This document shows, piece after piece, positions 33,401 through 38,032 of a stretch of 64,000 bases of DNA (the stretch's first letter is position 1; the number at the start of each line of letters is the position of its first letter). Origin of the DNA: Neorhodopirellula lusitana (lineage in GTDB: Bacteria; Planctomycetota; Planctomycetia; Pirellulales; Pirellulaceae); assembly GCF_900182915.1 (NCBI RefSeq), contig NZ_FXUG01000003.1, positions 496,001 through 560,000 on the forward strand, given 5' to 3'. The notes beneath the pieces were generated by a model. That model saw nothing but the letters and a program-made list of their open reading frames with translations, did not search any database and was not told where the DNA came from. The position numbers and the translations under genes are program-made.

Positions 33401-36063
33401 ATCATGACCGTCACGTTCTTCTTGACTTCGAACGTTTCGCCGTCAATCAAGACCGTATTGCCTGCACCGCCACGTCCCAGTTCGTAAGCGGGGTTATCAG
33501 CGACTGTTTGAATGTCACCGTCATTCCCTGCCGACGGCAGCAAACGGATAATATCGCCGGCCTTGGATTCTTCAATCGCTTTTTGAATCGTGCGATATGG
33601 CGAATCAAGCGAGCCTGAATTCGAATCATTACCGTCGGAATCCTTGACCACGAAAATCGTCCGTGGAACCGACGTGTTGCCTGGATCGGTATCGGGAGCA
33701 GTCTGGAACCAGAAGTTAAAATCGCCACCAGCGACACCATCAGCATCGCCATCCAAACGAGTCCCGCGTCGATCAGCAAGCGCATCCGCACTGCTTTCAC
33801 CGGATGTTACATCGAACGTGATACGCAACTCATAATCGCCTTCCGAAAGACCATCCGCGCCCGTACCGTCCTGCTCGCCATCGTACGAATCGTTGCCTGT
33901 GCTAGAAATACCAACAACGTACTCACCAGCGGTCAGATCAACGCGAACGTAGGAATCGTCGCCAAACGAATCGTCATTGCGAGCGACCAACTCGAAGTTG
34001 ACGACTCCGTTGTCGCCAGGACTTTTGCGATACAGCTGAACCAGAGTGTCAAGCAAACTGACGTCATCCAGTCGCTGCGCAAACGTTTCCAACGTGACGC
34101 GGCCAACAATTTCGTCTGCGGCAGTTCCGGTGGGCGAATCAATCGTGAAGGAATAAAAATCAACGTCACTGCTTTCGGGGCGATGCAGTGCTTGACCGAT
34201 CGTGATGTCGCTTTGACTTAAGAAGTCAGGCTCCGATGGTAAAGATGGGAAACCAGCTAAGCCGCTAGTGCCACCGTTACTCAGGCTACCGTCATTTGAG
34301 TCTGTTTCACTGTTAGGTTCGTCGGGGCTGCTACCGCCCGCAGCAACTCCATCGGGAAGCTCGAACAGGTCACCGATTCCCAACAGGCTACCAATACCGC
34401 GCAGCCCTTCAACGAACCAGCTTGGTCGTTCATCTGGCGACAAACCGTAACCGTCATACCAGCCTTCATCAGCTTCAAGGATCAAGATACCAAGCGATGG
34501 ATCACGATCATTTACACGGTACAAACTATAGGGAGTGCCTTCACCGGCCCCGGTGTCCGCAGTCTCTTGGATGGCGCGAAGGTCACCGGTGACGATTTGG
34601 AGCCCGGAATCTTCCGTCTCAACAAACGTAACACCCAAGTGCTGCTCGTAGAGATCGAAGATTTCGCGAGTACGCTCTTTCTGTGCTTCTGAAATGGCGT
34701 TGTCGAGCGGGTTGCCGTTCGGATCCAATCCATACCGATTAGCGAAGTTATAAGGGAAAATGTTGATCCCAGTGGTAGTATCGATACGTCCCACAACGCT
34801 GGCATCACGAGTCTGATCTCGCGAACCAGGAGCGTCGTATGCTCCGGGCCATGGCGGCACGTACGCACCTGTATTTTCGATCGATCCACCACGAAGCACT
34901 ACGCTTTGAACACCGTCCGCAGGATCGAAGGTCACTTCGGGATTAAGTGATTGCGTACCACTGGCGTCGCTAACCGTAATCGTTCCACCATCGAAGGTAT
35001 TGTTCGAACCGACGGCGACCGCGGCTCCACCTTCATCCAAAACGGTCGATCCCTCTTCCGCCACGTTCAATACTTCGGTGTCGCCGGGAAGTCCATCGCC
35101 AGCGCCAACACGCAAACGGAAGGTCCCCACGCCGTCCGCCTGACCAGTCAAGACTGACAAGTCGTCTGCAAAACGCAGGATCGCCAAGTTCGCCACTGGA
35201 TCGTAGATGATCGTTACAGGATTGAAAAGAACATCGTCCGTATTCTCAACTGTGTCCTGAGTCAAAAACAGCGAATAGAAACGGGGATCGACGACAGACA
35301 AGCTCGATGTCGTTTGGCCAGCTTCCGGAACAGCAGCGTTTGTGATCGTTCCTGCATCGGGATTGGAGAACGGGTCATCGTTGAAGTAAACGTGAATCTC
35401 GTCGGTAGCCTGTTCACGATTGTTCGCCGTTCCCGATACCGGTTGAGGGACAACTGCAACGACGGTGGGTCCCACTTCGACTTCGAAATCGATGTCCAAA
35501 GTTGGTGTTGAAGAACCAACTTGGTCTGCTGGAAGAATCGCTTCGCCGGCGAGGTTCCGCAGTGCTGTGATATTGGTGTCCGCGCCATCTGCATTGGCGA
35601 ACACGTCTTGGTTGTTGAAATCGTCGTAGCCTGCGATCTGGATGCGATAGCGATCGTCCGGAAGTGCCTCAGCGAATCGCGCCACCACAACGCGATCCCC
35701 CACTTCATCATCCGCAAAATCCAATACACCCGGCTGAATCAGCAATTCGTTGCCGTCATCAAACGAGCCATCGCCACCCGAACCGATGATGCGAATCCCA
35801 CCCAAAGTGGACGCATCGATCGCCGTGTCGCCATCGAAACGGAAGGTCAACTCACGCGGAGCGGTCACCAATTGGTTCTGCTCGCTGGTGCCTTCCAGCC
35901 GGATTTGAGACTCCGATCCCGCCTCAACGCTGACCAGTCGCGGACCGCTAATAATCTCAGCGGCCAGTAGTTCTCGTTTATCCAAAGTCTGGTGATTGAG
36001 CCGTCTAGTAACGGCATTTTTCAAACTACGACTGCGACGGATTGAATTTCTTCGTTGGGTCAT
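15475..36063 (-). CDS. Giant secreted multidomain protein with C-terminal dockerin
   Basis: About 6862 residues from the ATG at 36063 (an in-frame GTG at 36156 would add 31). The N-terminus is basic (SIRRSRSLKNAVTRRL) and then has LDKRELLAAE, the type of segment seen near the start of many planctomycetal secreted giants. By base position, in protein order: Ig-like regions (about 34950-35950), protease-like domain without its zinc site (34340-34772), PPC-like domain (33805-34240), beta-helices and FN3-like repeats (30930-33660), two more PPC-like domains (29680-30800), an unassigned beta region (28450-29520), arrays of a ~90-residue module (17160-27640), a third beta-helix (22860-23580), a GEVED domain (20040-21010), cadherin/VCBS-type domains with NDAP links (16050-20040), and dockerin (15796-16042). 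Composition is acidic, rich in Asp, Gly, Thr and Val, and low in Cys and Lys. It is probably an adhesin or matrix protein; no intact catalytic domain is seen. Confidence 0.9.
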   Translation of the reverse strand: MTQRRNSIRRSRSLKNAVTRRLNHQTLDKRELLAAEIISGPRLVSVEAGSESQIRLEGTSEQNQLVTAPRELTFRFDGDTAIDASTLGGIRIIGSGGDGSFDDGNELLIQPGVLDFADDEVGDRVVVARFAEALPDDRYRIQIAGYDDFNNQDVFANADGADTNITALRNLAGEAILPADQVGSSTPTLDIDFEVEVGPTVVAVVPQPVSGTANNREQATDEIHVYFNDDPFSNPDAGTITNAAVPEAGQTTSSLSVVDPRFYSLFLTQDTVENTDDVLFNPVTIIYDPVANLAILRFADDLSVLTGQADGVGTFRLRVGAGDGLPGDTEVLNVAEEGSTVLDEGGAAVAVGSNNTFDGGTITVSDASGTQSLNPEVTFDPADGVQSVVLRGGSIENTGAYVPPWPGAYDAPGSRDQTRDASVVGRIDTTTGINIFPYNFANRYGLDPNGNPLDNAISEAQKERTREIFDLYEQHLGVTFVETEDSGLQIVTGDLRAIQETADTGAGEGTPYSLYRVNDRDPSLGILILEADEGWYDGYGLSPDERPSWFVEGLRGIGSLLGIGDLFELPDGVAAGGSSPDEPNSETDSNDGSLSNGGTSGLAGFPSLPSEPDFLSQSDITIGQALHRPESSDVDFYSFTIDSPTGTAADEIVGRVTLETFAQRLDDVSLLDTLVQLYRKSPGDNGVVNFELVARNDDSFGDDSYVRVDLTAGEYVVGISSTGNDSYDGEQDGTGADGLSEGDYELRITFDVTSGESSADALADRRGTRLDGDADGVAGGDFNFWFQTAPDTDPGNTSVPRTIFVVKDSDGNDSNSGSLDSPYRTIQKAIEESKAGDIIRLLPSAGNDGDIQTVADNPAYELGRGGAGNTVLIDGETFEVKKNVTVMIDAGSIFKLRDSKIVVGSSAVDADRSLAAIQILGTPDSSVVFTSYNDESFGIDSNSNNTTPISGDWAGIELRNDIDNAEGRGNWEDQGIFLDFVSHADMRYGGGRTGIRDEVVSPIKMFESRPTLIHNQISLSAFAAFSADPNSFREDSFHAPRYQPVEMFTSDYDRAGPEIYGNVLTDNSINGLFVRVLTPAVDELETLTVSGRFDDTDIVHVISEVLTISGAPGGPTLLEDRPDVGSVTLTASTATETTLAGNPGLASGTYQYKLTFVTDEGHESLASLSTSTRVLSGASNSIVLNNLPLAGEGFSGRNLYRRVEVGGVESYELVAQLDRRTRQFVDYGQDLKREANIEVKPVASGIVVERFTAADLQPGEVLPTGILQRDRGYDYRITFADVFGGETEASGTTNTVVALQDGLIRLTNLPVAPDEFIGTNVYRIDPATGKYYLVAELRLGETSLIDTGISPDAEFDGSLLGRELGANANGGTKLLPRFDARLTIDPDTIVKFDASRIEVGIGADFYAEGTDSKPIIFTSRNDDEYGIGGTFDTNNNGSSEGDNGDWGGIMFRQGSTGSIAYADIRYGGGATGADSFNALEILQADVRVVNSTFINNASGIGNNSGPTDIRGGQGFNDSSTIFIRGSQPVLIGNTIVDGEGAAISINPDALAFQGTIDSGRSTGGIDRFDVRPDNQGPLLLDNQLSGNAINGMRVRSEIVTTDSVWDDTDIVHVVEGPIYSLTHHYHGALRLRSDADQSLVVKFSDEGTLIGGGRELDIDDRIGGTIQVLGSPGFPVVLTSLNDNTIGSGFTPDGQSSADTLGNSDEAPAAGDWIGLQIQSYANDRNVAYVFESERGEAGAITTNQAPADAQIVGDLAADEYSGDENKRLGITVHGTLATDKDVDTYRFTAPGQTTVYFDIDETTFGLDTVVELVNVNGETIARSNDSYSESIDPTQLYVNESLLQGVSPDEVRALPTALTSGNVESANPLDAGFRVVLPGDAGVDTNYYIRVRSNNAETSGQYELGIRLRGSDEVAGSTIQGADIRYATTAIQVSGSPIHSPLTGDFGEEITYVDPTPGDRNSGDETTVESVGDRLQANLGDAQDLGNLLTTDRASLVVTGEIGNLTTTDLDLRLEDVDIYEVQLFAQQLSPDTYDSENRFVTATFDIDYADELARVNTVLSVYDSQGRVILVSRDSNVTDDQGTPLQGVDLENLSAGSAGVQDAYIGPVQLPEGTYYVVVSSQAAVPAVLDQFFSQNATNPDVRLMPINSIRNISHDSLEEFDSFTDRQLDYTAERPVIETLFNATSPVEYTLDDIRLFVNYEGGVTGGTSSTLASFNPFTGTMERLIGSFGPGSGDLAIRDDGELFTYSTSNNPFNSTTIGNYLNVDPADGSGGNTGDDSITFRQTTPTGLLTQVDGGAQFIVNAMTFERNNSASPVNTSAVNANETFWVIGSRDSAGRGGEVPIELRTNILYLAASNNGEILSRGSRLITADRNFGATEYLTSYGPASDEVEFGIVDTGFIDDTSGDGGNITGVAAVNNTVNANGDLVGVTDLGGIHVFNPNSGTDAPTDFFEDGYNSVIPTDFYGYIEADPAHIGGSTQTIVDPNDSTQFITVPVFSGLSYGPQVVEDGVYAETLFATTPDGWMYAFTLETSETGELTTAPANIFYNGRSALEFSFVGGASVGQSPSGLAFSNLEANPWHSTIDRRADSGHGLFSTYDQTRLDTSGGNSLYFGFEVTGNAADNTIARADGDVLGQIAPGGSHGSTISDSIDLREYSADDKPTLYFTYHIEVEADDDYTLARAQNDSFRVFAAGDDGEWKLLATNNAFRSLPNSDEYDEQVDTNIDVQTVFDDNADGQWRQVRADLSEFAGSRDVRIRFDFSTAGSMQSHFGSIELVGVDGETIEDNSRTTLQNDDGSFSLLQTIVGRDVVLPSGTDLINGDSFTVTYNDPASDANPLIQTVVFVDTLTPGGPAADVIEVVIDPNATRIEVARAVAAAVPGQMRPRVDGDGNLSLLAASEVSIGSTLKGGQANPIDFAGTFTVLNVPTGDTAAAGSSTLNGEQVFIQYPDFTFDFLRYVRTVNLTGDPNEIIADSGDSKAEIATRILAALPAGTAYLDGDNNVVFIEEGVEIFVQAAPSQVVTSINAEADVRARIDVQSGAALNDDELVVIDYVDGGGVNRQFAIAFDDGDGVPPALLASFDASEVVSYTDSDNMTVIANEVFTAINSNPDAGPFLDPIQEGNTIRVRVVDTNGNDLANIDSDQRTNQFSSRDIEAVEIELPSTAAGITNGELIAVTINGVTTDVRFNDSSGTSSLGSVVYDGPAQGSGDTAVGEIARRFAELALPAGVNYGITGNRVTLYGDTVSVRIDSAGSAFTSTTRSAIEITVPSGDELNDRDTIQLDAVLDSNGQPIAVGTEFTLRERRTNTSSVVNAANSFAFDSTDTAEEIRDNLVSRYSPFATATDGSLNRLMVVATDLATTVPESSVELQMEEVAVINIPDGSELRTGEQLELVGGGETVLVTFVREGIDLADDPANPTVEVIFNENETGAEIATRIAEELQQSNPDLNVIELFNGTGIGLAVFGSSASVITNPEITTEGELEVDTYVIPVTLPAGDDIVDGEQITIYRKNDPTNDFGEVYTFTTTGTGAANEIVYAVDDTAAEVATKFVAALDKSLVPLIVGAGGREVRLVNASSVELQDPDSLIVSWEAEEDTVSNFFYTARAVPVLVDSTMDSIEVTDQLRRTLRFSLGTNAAQLYEYESTATLENYKKSAEDRIRVYNTFVFEAGPYGVNQIAIDESMPGDEFGLGAPTAFASSQISTAGAQNNVVEGVYIDDIVVGFAERGEVVLYENYTAEPANSNFVLDPAYIPDSRGDSVQPEHADEILVGPYALEIRTADEYGVPQDYDPINLELDEGFGLGRSFDTNDRLATGAVTIVAPEGIDLKDGDFFILDDGTQQLTFEFDSRYAPGVDIVAGNVPVYFDPANTAAEVAASIRDAINSDQSQDTLTILASTGDSRESGISTSRRVELFGGEVFVNPGTGRTISLDMVAEETYAGRYTNSRVAVVDHDADTVDYVLYTDQLAQAAVPGYVSGDTLIANGKIGDPVAFGINPGSNADDGSILLTDPTYDMDVVRVYLTAGEAIDIDVDTTGLFRTGVGLQFPFVAVVEKGTVFSGSSLNFAFAQDASGSAAVSNPFEPTIAVGETQEGANLTFTPLRTGYYDIVISSTARYAGDLGPISETDVQFGDYQMTVRPADDLGEDFRDVLMVDYHYGITDVNRVQDQGQLIIQGNFIRDSANVGISSVVDPNVPLTARLLRDSNTQGLIPGAVITNNVISNSGSIGIEIGGGDFSENQIGTANIFSRVVNNTIVNQGSGIGIEVSGRAAPTLLNNVIVGFDQGIDADTAESSLTVADGNAFSGNTVNSSLPLGSASVDIPTTTELFSGSDFIPLAGSGLIDNSYTSLVDRESFYDTVKEPVGISRSPILAPDFDIYGQRRVDSLTGVPNGGTGSNPFIDRGAIENADFRRPDAVLNNPFDAPDETAAGAPTDITFSGDTDPQQSYIRLVDSTQFTEYFEVQLIDEAGTGLDSSTITEDTVLLTENGNQLVPGRDYTFGYSENSRTIRLTPLAGVWNQDSVYEITLNNQVRRVVEISDGGSIADGDQVIISDASGRETVFEFDSGYTLGVPLSETLVITDVVNGFNDTDTFTITSRDGLTTHTFEIDTNNATASANVAIPLTGAGTIAGVRDAILRVLSPRLFGDLTSVDYGAELGLAPVSIGSDSIQLGTLPTVFADTDPPVIELPGHVVDLSDISAGLNKIGSSNSVTDGDQFTYTRGGEAITFEFDSDDSIAATDQTGLFRRVEFNRTDTPDQVAAAIATALRQSSLGLNDARAIGDGLVSVGGLEGDTIELVGSDLTLTGAPGVTPFLSISVSDTATGTRVHDSVVTITVGDRTEGFRFTTDSSLAFAENSVEVDPEFEADEVAEALNAAIQLVFGAELPATLEDQTISLNETPADQVGDLVTVDVSASPFLSQAGLSGGAIAVGFVPSQALSATSVAASLQTAITDSSLDVEVFAPGGGVLLITDTTNVELITNGGLTTTGTEILPAVSDLAGNPVNPTRSNDETRFTIIMPEVGFDFGDAPSTFGTLLVSPTPSLLPTDLGFIQGNGARHAVIGGSSNSRLGFVIDTEGNGQPFTNGLADDTQQTFSFTETSADISVDSSVASSQTLTIDATPDFGERITLQLGTSTVVYELVDPNQNPSANTVAVLINADFTPAEVAEALLNAIQSTLSELGGGFEAGLDSEATIRLTALDDEDGVSIVEFRADPSDDPSFFFGRYADNGAVLDNSQAGSVLGYVNPLDPAGTNFQVYVTGGGLVDAWIDFNRNGRFDEDGTEQILRNVPVVDGINTLSIAQPGFDVADGNTWLRIRLSDAGNTSPTGVAIGGEVEDYQITVLNIQTPTPTAADFVAVEDTPLRIDTTTNASNPPLEINEKVLIDPATVADQLLPVRFFPQLPLLNVDPAETSFPDDDVLTYKTPHGILEINLTEGDDLSGSFLYTSDPDFFGLDSFQYRLSTQQNAESAGQNSDNLATVTISVLPENDAPGATTTGIVGFEATADEGDGTLVISATDLVASATPDFNLGQASAPQNESNQTIFVRAISTSSGSIVAGGPTTTLTTNQGGTISVVFDNDVDPMWITQVIYTPAANFNSDTGALGDLLLDEFSFTLIDNGISILPADLTAKLVELNEPVDPADDDSRPLRLDALSQSPYFIDDDGSGGLLQDQFMHPAVDGPETTVAEATATAVIRVVPRNDAPVLGVDYVGLTDATGNVNDDFLAFYPDPATRPVPTEDNTFVFSSDFLLGNDAAGPVDAIDETTPRSTNDGDLRVVAVAMDDSSAETLGRGTISLNRQTGMITFTPAPDVYGPVTFTYTVTDSGINESTNIDPADVSDPTVRGGQISTPKSTTITSTIFVEPVNDAPVAYDRLRQAVEDATLTIDVETMLNASLTTSSNIVATSNGVTVPDGSELRDGEVLILTATNGRQGTIEFNTSGVASNGTDFVIQYSTEETAAQLAVRVQEAIRSLGFGGSIDGAIVGRVNFVNTTAVSDVAGQGTVQVNVFSQVFTVPAGLELNDGERLVVTDASGSEFVYEFTSTGNVEDGVTPLLFSLTDSASQTAALLAAALYQDGFGAEASDVFAGQVDVTDISDVVVNNVASQIQYDLSTLILPATTDLINGETVTLTNGTGLDATTIVVEFNTTGTPSFGTDLVVAYAQSTETSSLLASLLTQLRAVGIGARLSGGGVQFGDLQDVDSAFAPSGLTTGADELLVPSGTGLIDGQRILVETSAGDQFIIEFNTTGLVPDDADAVVGFTAGSSAVNVATELRNQLRQLGLGVIADISALDVPAGLARVSLQTLNVAKVGELSAAPGDFDVQLGSPYNEDIQTADLGITSVTVNGQTLDLTDPSTASLVSAELYLTGGTEEERVELRRDEAAANAAIANNEAVLISDIGGVYRFVIGDPVLIAEGTSEERTQRFFETIQYTPPAVIDAGLTLLPEESLTFHITDNGATEITPGTRGQDALTSELPATLTIQVGTGKAAPVINPDTPTLSSTGPTTINVLDNDVDVDGVIQRDTVFITTLPEFGSVTVNEDGSIVYEPFTNFPGRDEFGYKVLYGRGIESEEGLVTISPNNAPVVVNDSTLAYRNESIIVSVLANDSDADGIDVSSVQIESGPSFGDVTPLADGTIRYTPTAGYTGSDQFTYSVADVNGRRSGVATVNIQVVISSLQNPDNKHDVNDDGEVSAIDALLIINHLNRYSGIISGGGTPTSEENLIADSTDPKPNYYDVSGDREIAALDVLQVINELNRRDTSGSVSEPLSAPQTPVATSLNASSEPLALVASAEPTSSPQSSDDLWAGVGEPNAFGEVSKVVSGATTEVEEDVLDRLAASLQAAGTDADSNASADHSSAIDVAMSRLL
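15796..16042 (-). other. Dockerin type I domain of the giant protein
   Basis: Two calcium-loop helices: DVNDDGEVSAIDALLIINHLN and, after a Gly/Ser/Pro spacer, DVSGDREIAALDVLQVINEL. Both have Asp or Ser at loop positions 1, 3, 5 and 12, as in dockerin type I. An Ala/Ser-rich tail of about 100 residues follows. Planctomycete dockerins are not known to form classical cellulosomes; cohesin binding here is untested. Confidence 0.85.
17160..18375 (-). repeat. Four tandem copies of a ~90-residue module
   Basis: Four consecutive protein modules share one pattern: P(S/D/A)G..L.(D/N)G(E/Q), a strand ending in FEF or YEF followed by TTG or TSG, then a helix with T(A/S)..LA or VA..L...L, then G(I/F/L)GA and a closing strand. 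Example starts: VPDGSELRDGEVLIL, VPAGLELNDGERLVV, LPATTDLINGETVTL and VPSGTGLIDGQRILV. They are divergent but clearly homologous at protein level, about 300-310 bases apart. Confidence 0.75.
20460..20760 (-). repeat. Copy of the ~90-residue module inside the GEVED domain
   Basis: SQTLTIDATPDFGERITLQL, then STVVYELVDP, then NADFTPAEVAEALLNAIQ and a closing strand IRLTALDDEDG follow the module pattern. It separates the two halves of the GEVED domain: DFGDAPSTFG ... GARHAVIGG ... RLGFVIDTEGNG before it, and DAWIDFNRNGRFDEDGTEQI ... GEVEDYQITV after it. Confidence 0.6.
21365..22480 (-). repeat. Three further copies of the ~90-residue module
   Basis: Module starts are ISDGGSIADGDQVIIS, KIGSSNSVTDGDQFTYT and TATGTRVHDSVVTITV. 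The first two are followed by FEFDS strands and the third by FRFTTDS, and helices such as TPDQVAAAIATALRQ and EADEVAEALNAAIQ follow. The first copy is extended by a second short strand-and-helix repeat. Confidence 0.6.
24300..24625 (-). repeat. Single copy of the ~90-residue module
   Basis: VAPEGIDLKDGDFFIL, then LTFEFDSRYAPGV, then DPANTAAEVAASIRDAINS and VELFGGEVFV fit the module pattern found in the tandem arrays on either side. Confidence 0.6.
25310..27640 (-). repeat. Seven tandem copies of the ~90-residue module
   Basis: Starts in protein order: LPSGTDLINGDSFTV, SSTLNGEQVFIQ, QSGAALNDDELVVID, LPSTAAGITNGELIAV, VPSGDELNDRDTIQL, IPDGSELRTGEQLEL and LPAGDDIVDGEQITI. Each is followed by strands and a helix with a T(A/G)(A/E)EIA or VA pattern (for example NENETGAEIATRIAEEL and VDDTAAEVATKFVAAL). 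Spacing is about 320-340 bases. This is the longest uninterrupted array in the giant gene. Confidence 0.7.
30930..33660 (-). repeat. Beta-helix and FN3-like internal duplications in the giant protein
   Basis: Three strands-rich units share a start of the form IDPDTIVKFDASRIEVG, then (I/V)(V/I)(F/L)TS.ND...G, then GDW(A/G/I)GI or GLQI: IDAGSIFKLRDSKIVVG near 33400, IDPDTIVKFDASRIEVG near 31900 and VVKFSDEGTLIGGG near 31120. The first two continue with ADMRYGGG/ADIRYGGG and (S/A)INGLFVR/GMRVR and DDTDIVHV, typical of parallel beta-helices. Between them lie two FN3-like units (32040-32690) sharing Y.Y(K/R)(L/I)TF...G.E and NL.(Y/V)YR or NVYR ... Y.LVA.L. Confidence 0.7.
34340..34772 (-). other. 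Metalloprotease-like domain with a degenerate zinc site
   Basis: NIFPYNFANRYGLDPNGNPL ... AQKERTREIFDLYEQHLGVTFVETE ... WFVEGLRGIGSLLGIGDLFELP has the layout of the reprolysin/matrixin-like domain of planctomycetal giants, where the last block normally reads HEIGHLLGLGH plus a YDLP-like end. Here H, E, H and the third H align with R, G, S and D, so zinc binding and catalysis are not expected. The alignment is by eye and memory. Confidence 0.55.
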
Positions 36064-36679
36064 GGTTGACCGAAGCCTTGAAAGAAAAAGTGGTGTGACG
36101 AATAGCAGACGAGGTACCGGGGCAGAAAGTTCCGTTCCAACACCCGACAAATTCACCTGGGCAGTTTAGTTCGACTTGTTCGAATCCGCCTAAATTTCTA
36201 TTTAGGACAATTCAACACCCTTCCCACACCCGTCCACAGCAAGGGGTTGTGACGGTTCTAAGGACAGATCTCGCCCCAACAATCAGCTTCATATGGAGCA
36301 CTCTTGCCCATTCAATCTCAATCGAGCAAGCACCACAGGAGTCCCCCCAAACCCCGCAGAGGACGCAAAAACACGCTCAATGACAGGTAAAACTCACCCG
36401 CGGATAGAATCTTGCACCACCCAAAGGGGCTGCGAATTAGAACTCCGCCAGAAGAGGCCACACCCCAAGGGCCAGGGTGGCGAGGCAGCAAAAGAAAAGT
36501 TGCAAAAACAACACGGGATGGCGTTCCACAACCGGGAATTCGCTCGAATCCCGGTCACGCGACTAGAAAAACGTCGCGTGCCTAGAAAAGCACTGTCGTG
36601 GCCCCGTAAAAGACGGTGACGCACCAACGAGAAGAGACAATAACCTCCGACATGGCGGTGTCGAATGTCCCAATGGGCT
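36064..36679. other. Intergenic region between giant gene and DEAD-box helicase gene
   Basis: About 615 bases, upstream of the giant gene and downstream of the helicase gene, both on the minus strand. It should hold the giant gene's promoter and the helicase terminator. Two adjacent hairpins are seen (36531-36580). A 108-codon plus-strand frame (36293-36619) is very rich in Arg, Lys and Pro with no recognisable fold and is not called. Confidence 0.5.
36531..36580. repeat. Two back-to-back hairpins
   Basis: First hairpin: ACCGGGA (36531-36537) pairs with TCCCGGT (36549-36555), with extra TTC/GAA pairing inside. Second: CACGCGAC (36556-36563) pairs perfectly with GTCGCGTG (36573-36580) around the loop TAGAAAAAC. 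They abut with no gap. They lie about 100-150 bases past the DEAD-box gene stop and could end that transcript, though no T run follows. Confidence 0.65.
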
Positions 36680-38032
36680 CTAACGACGACTCTTACGCTT
36701 GCGATTCATCGGATTCAAGCTTTTGCGAGCGGGAGCCTGCTCAACTTCCACTTCGGGCTCTGGTTCTGCCACGACGACAGGCTCAAACCCTTCCAGCGTG
36801 TCACGTACCAGCAACTTGTTGATCCGCTGCTCGATACTGGTCAAAACCTCACCTTCGCCAGGAACGACGAACGTGAAGGCAATCCCTTCGCGCCCCATCC
36901 GACCAGTCCGGCCGACACGGTGCACGTAATCGTCGCAATCTTGCGGCACATCAAAATTGACGATGTGGGAAATCGTCGTGATGTCGATCCCACGACCGAC
37001 CACATCGGTCGCAACCAGAATCTTCAGCTTGCGATCACGTAATTCCTGCAATACGCGGTCTCGCTCGCGTTGCTGCATGTCCCCATGAATCGCGCCACAC
37101 TTACCGTGATAAGTGCGTGCCAGATGGCGATAAAGTCGATCCGTGCCTCGCTTGGTGCGACAGAAGACGATCGCTTGTTCGGGATCTTCGCGTTCCAAAA
37201 GCCGCTCGATCAACTCCACTTTTCGGTCTTGGGCAATCGTGAAGTAGCGCTGTTCAATTGTTTCAACAGCCATCTCATTGCGGCAGCAATCGATCACAAC
37301 CGGTTCCTGCATGTAGCTTTCCGCTAGGCGGCGAACCACCGCTGGCAGGGTCGCCGACAACAGCAACGTTTGTCGATTTCGTGGACATTTACGCATAATC
37401 CGCTCGATTTGCGGACGAAAACCGATATCCAGCATTCGGTCGGCCTCGTCTAGTACGACGCACCAAACCTTGTCGGTCCGAAGCGTTCCACGCTGCAAGT
37501 GATCATGCACACGGCCAGGTGTGCCCACCACGATCTGCACGCCATTTTCCAGTTGGCGTAACTGGCGGTTCATATTCTTGCCGCCCGAAAGCACTGCGAT
37601 TTCCGTTGGCAATCCGTGTGCTAGGCGCTGTGCCTCGCCGGCCACCTGATCGGCGAGTTCGCGAGTTGGCACAATGATGATCGCTTGCGGATCCCGGCAA
37701 TCCTCCAGCGAATCAAGCTGCTCCAGAATCGGGATCGAAAACGCAGCTGTTTTCCCCGTCCCGGTACGAGCTTGACCAATCACGTCGGTTCCTGCCAAAG
37801 CGTGCGGAATCAACGCTGCTTGGATAGGTGAAGGCTTCGTAAAACCAGCCTCTACCAACGCTTTTCGCATAATCGGCGACAAATCCAGCTCGTCAAACGA
37901 CTCCATGTCGGGAGGCGTTTCCACGGGGCCAACGGATTCCAATAGCGCGATCGTATCGCCTTCTTCTTCGAAGCGAGGCGGTCGAGAACCGCGGCGGGGG
38001 CGTGAATTGCGGGGACCTTTTGAATAACTCAT
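36680..38032 (-). CDS. DEAD-box RNA helicase (RhlE/DeaD group)
   Basis: 450 residues. ATP-dependent RNA helicase with all family motifs: Q motif FTKPSPIQ (about 64-71), Walker A ARTGTGKT (88-95), PTRELADQ, TPGRVHDHL, VLDEADRMLDIGF (about 193), SAT, IVFCRTKRGTDRL, ATDVVGRGIDI and HRVGRTGRMGREG. A short Arg/Gly/Pro-rich N-terminus (SRPRRGSRPPR) and a basic C-terminal tail (LNPMNRKRKSRR) probably add RNA affinity. The likely role is ribosome assembly or RNA decay, often important in the cold; no DbpA- or CsdA-type extra domain is present, so RhlE-like is the best fit. The gene is transcribed away from priA, with a 238-base divergent spacer. Confidence 0.93.
   Translation of the reverse strand: MSYSKGPRNSRPRRGSRPPRFEEEGDTIALLESVGPVETPPDMESFDELDLSPIMRKALVEAGFTKPSPIQAALIPHALAGTDVIGQARTGTGKTAAFSIPILEQLDSLEDCRDPQAIIIVPTRELADQVAGEAQRLAHGLPTEIAVLSGGKNMNRQLRQLENGVQIVVGTPGRVHDHLQRGTLRTDKVWCVVLDEADRMLDIGFRPQIERIMRKCPRNRQTLLLSATLPAVVRRLAESYMQEPVVIDCCRNEMAVETIEQRYFTIAQDRKVELIERLLEREDPEQAIVFCRTKRGTDRLYRHLARTYHGKCGAIHGDMQQRERDRVLQELRDRKLKILVATDVVGRGIDITTISHIVNFDVPQDCDDYVHRVGRTGRMGREGIAFTFVVPGEGEVLTSIEQRINKLLVRDTLEGFEPVVVAEPEPEVEVEQAPARKSLNPMNRKRKSRR

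Noticed and set aside
36293-36619. 108-codon plus-strand frame
   Set aside because: Extremely Arg/Lys/Pro-rich, no motif, and overlaps the tandem hairpins.
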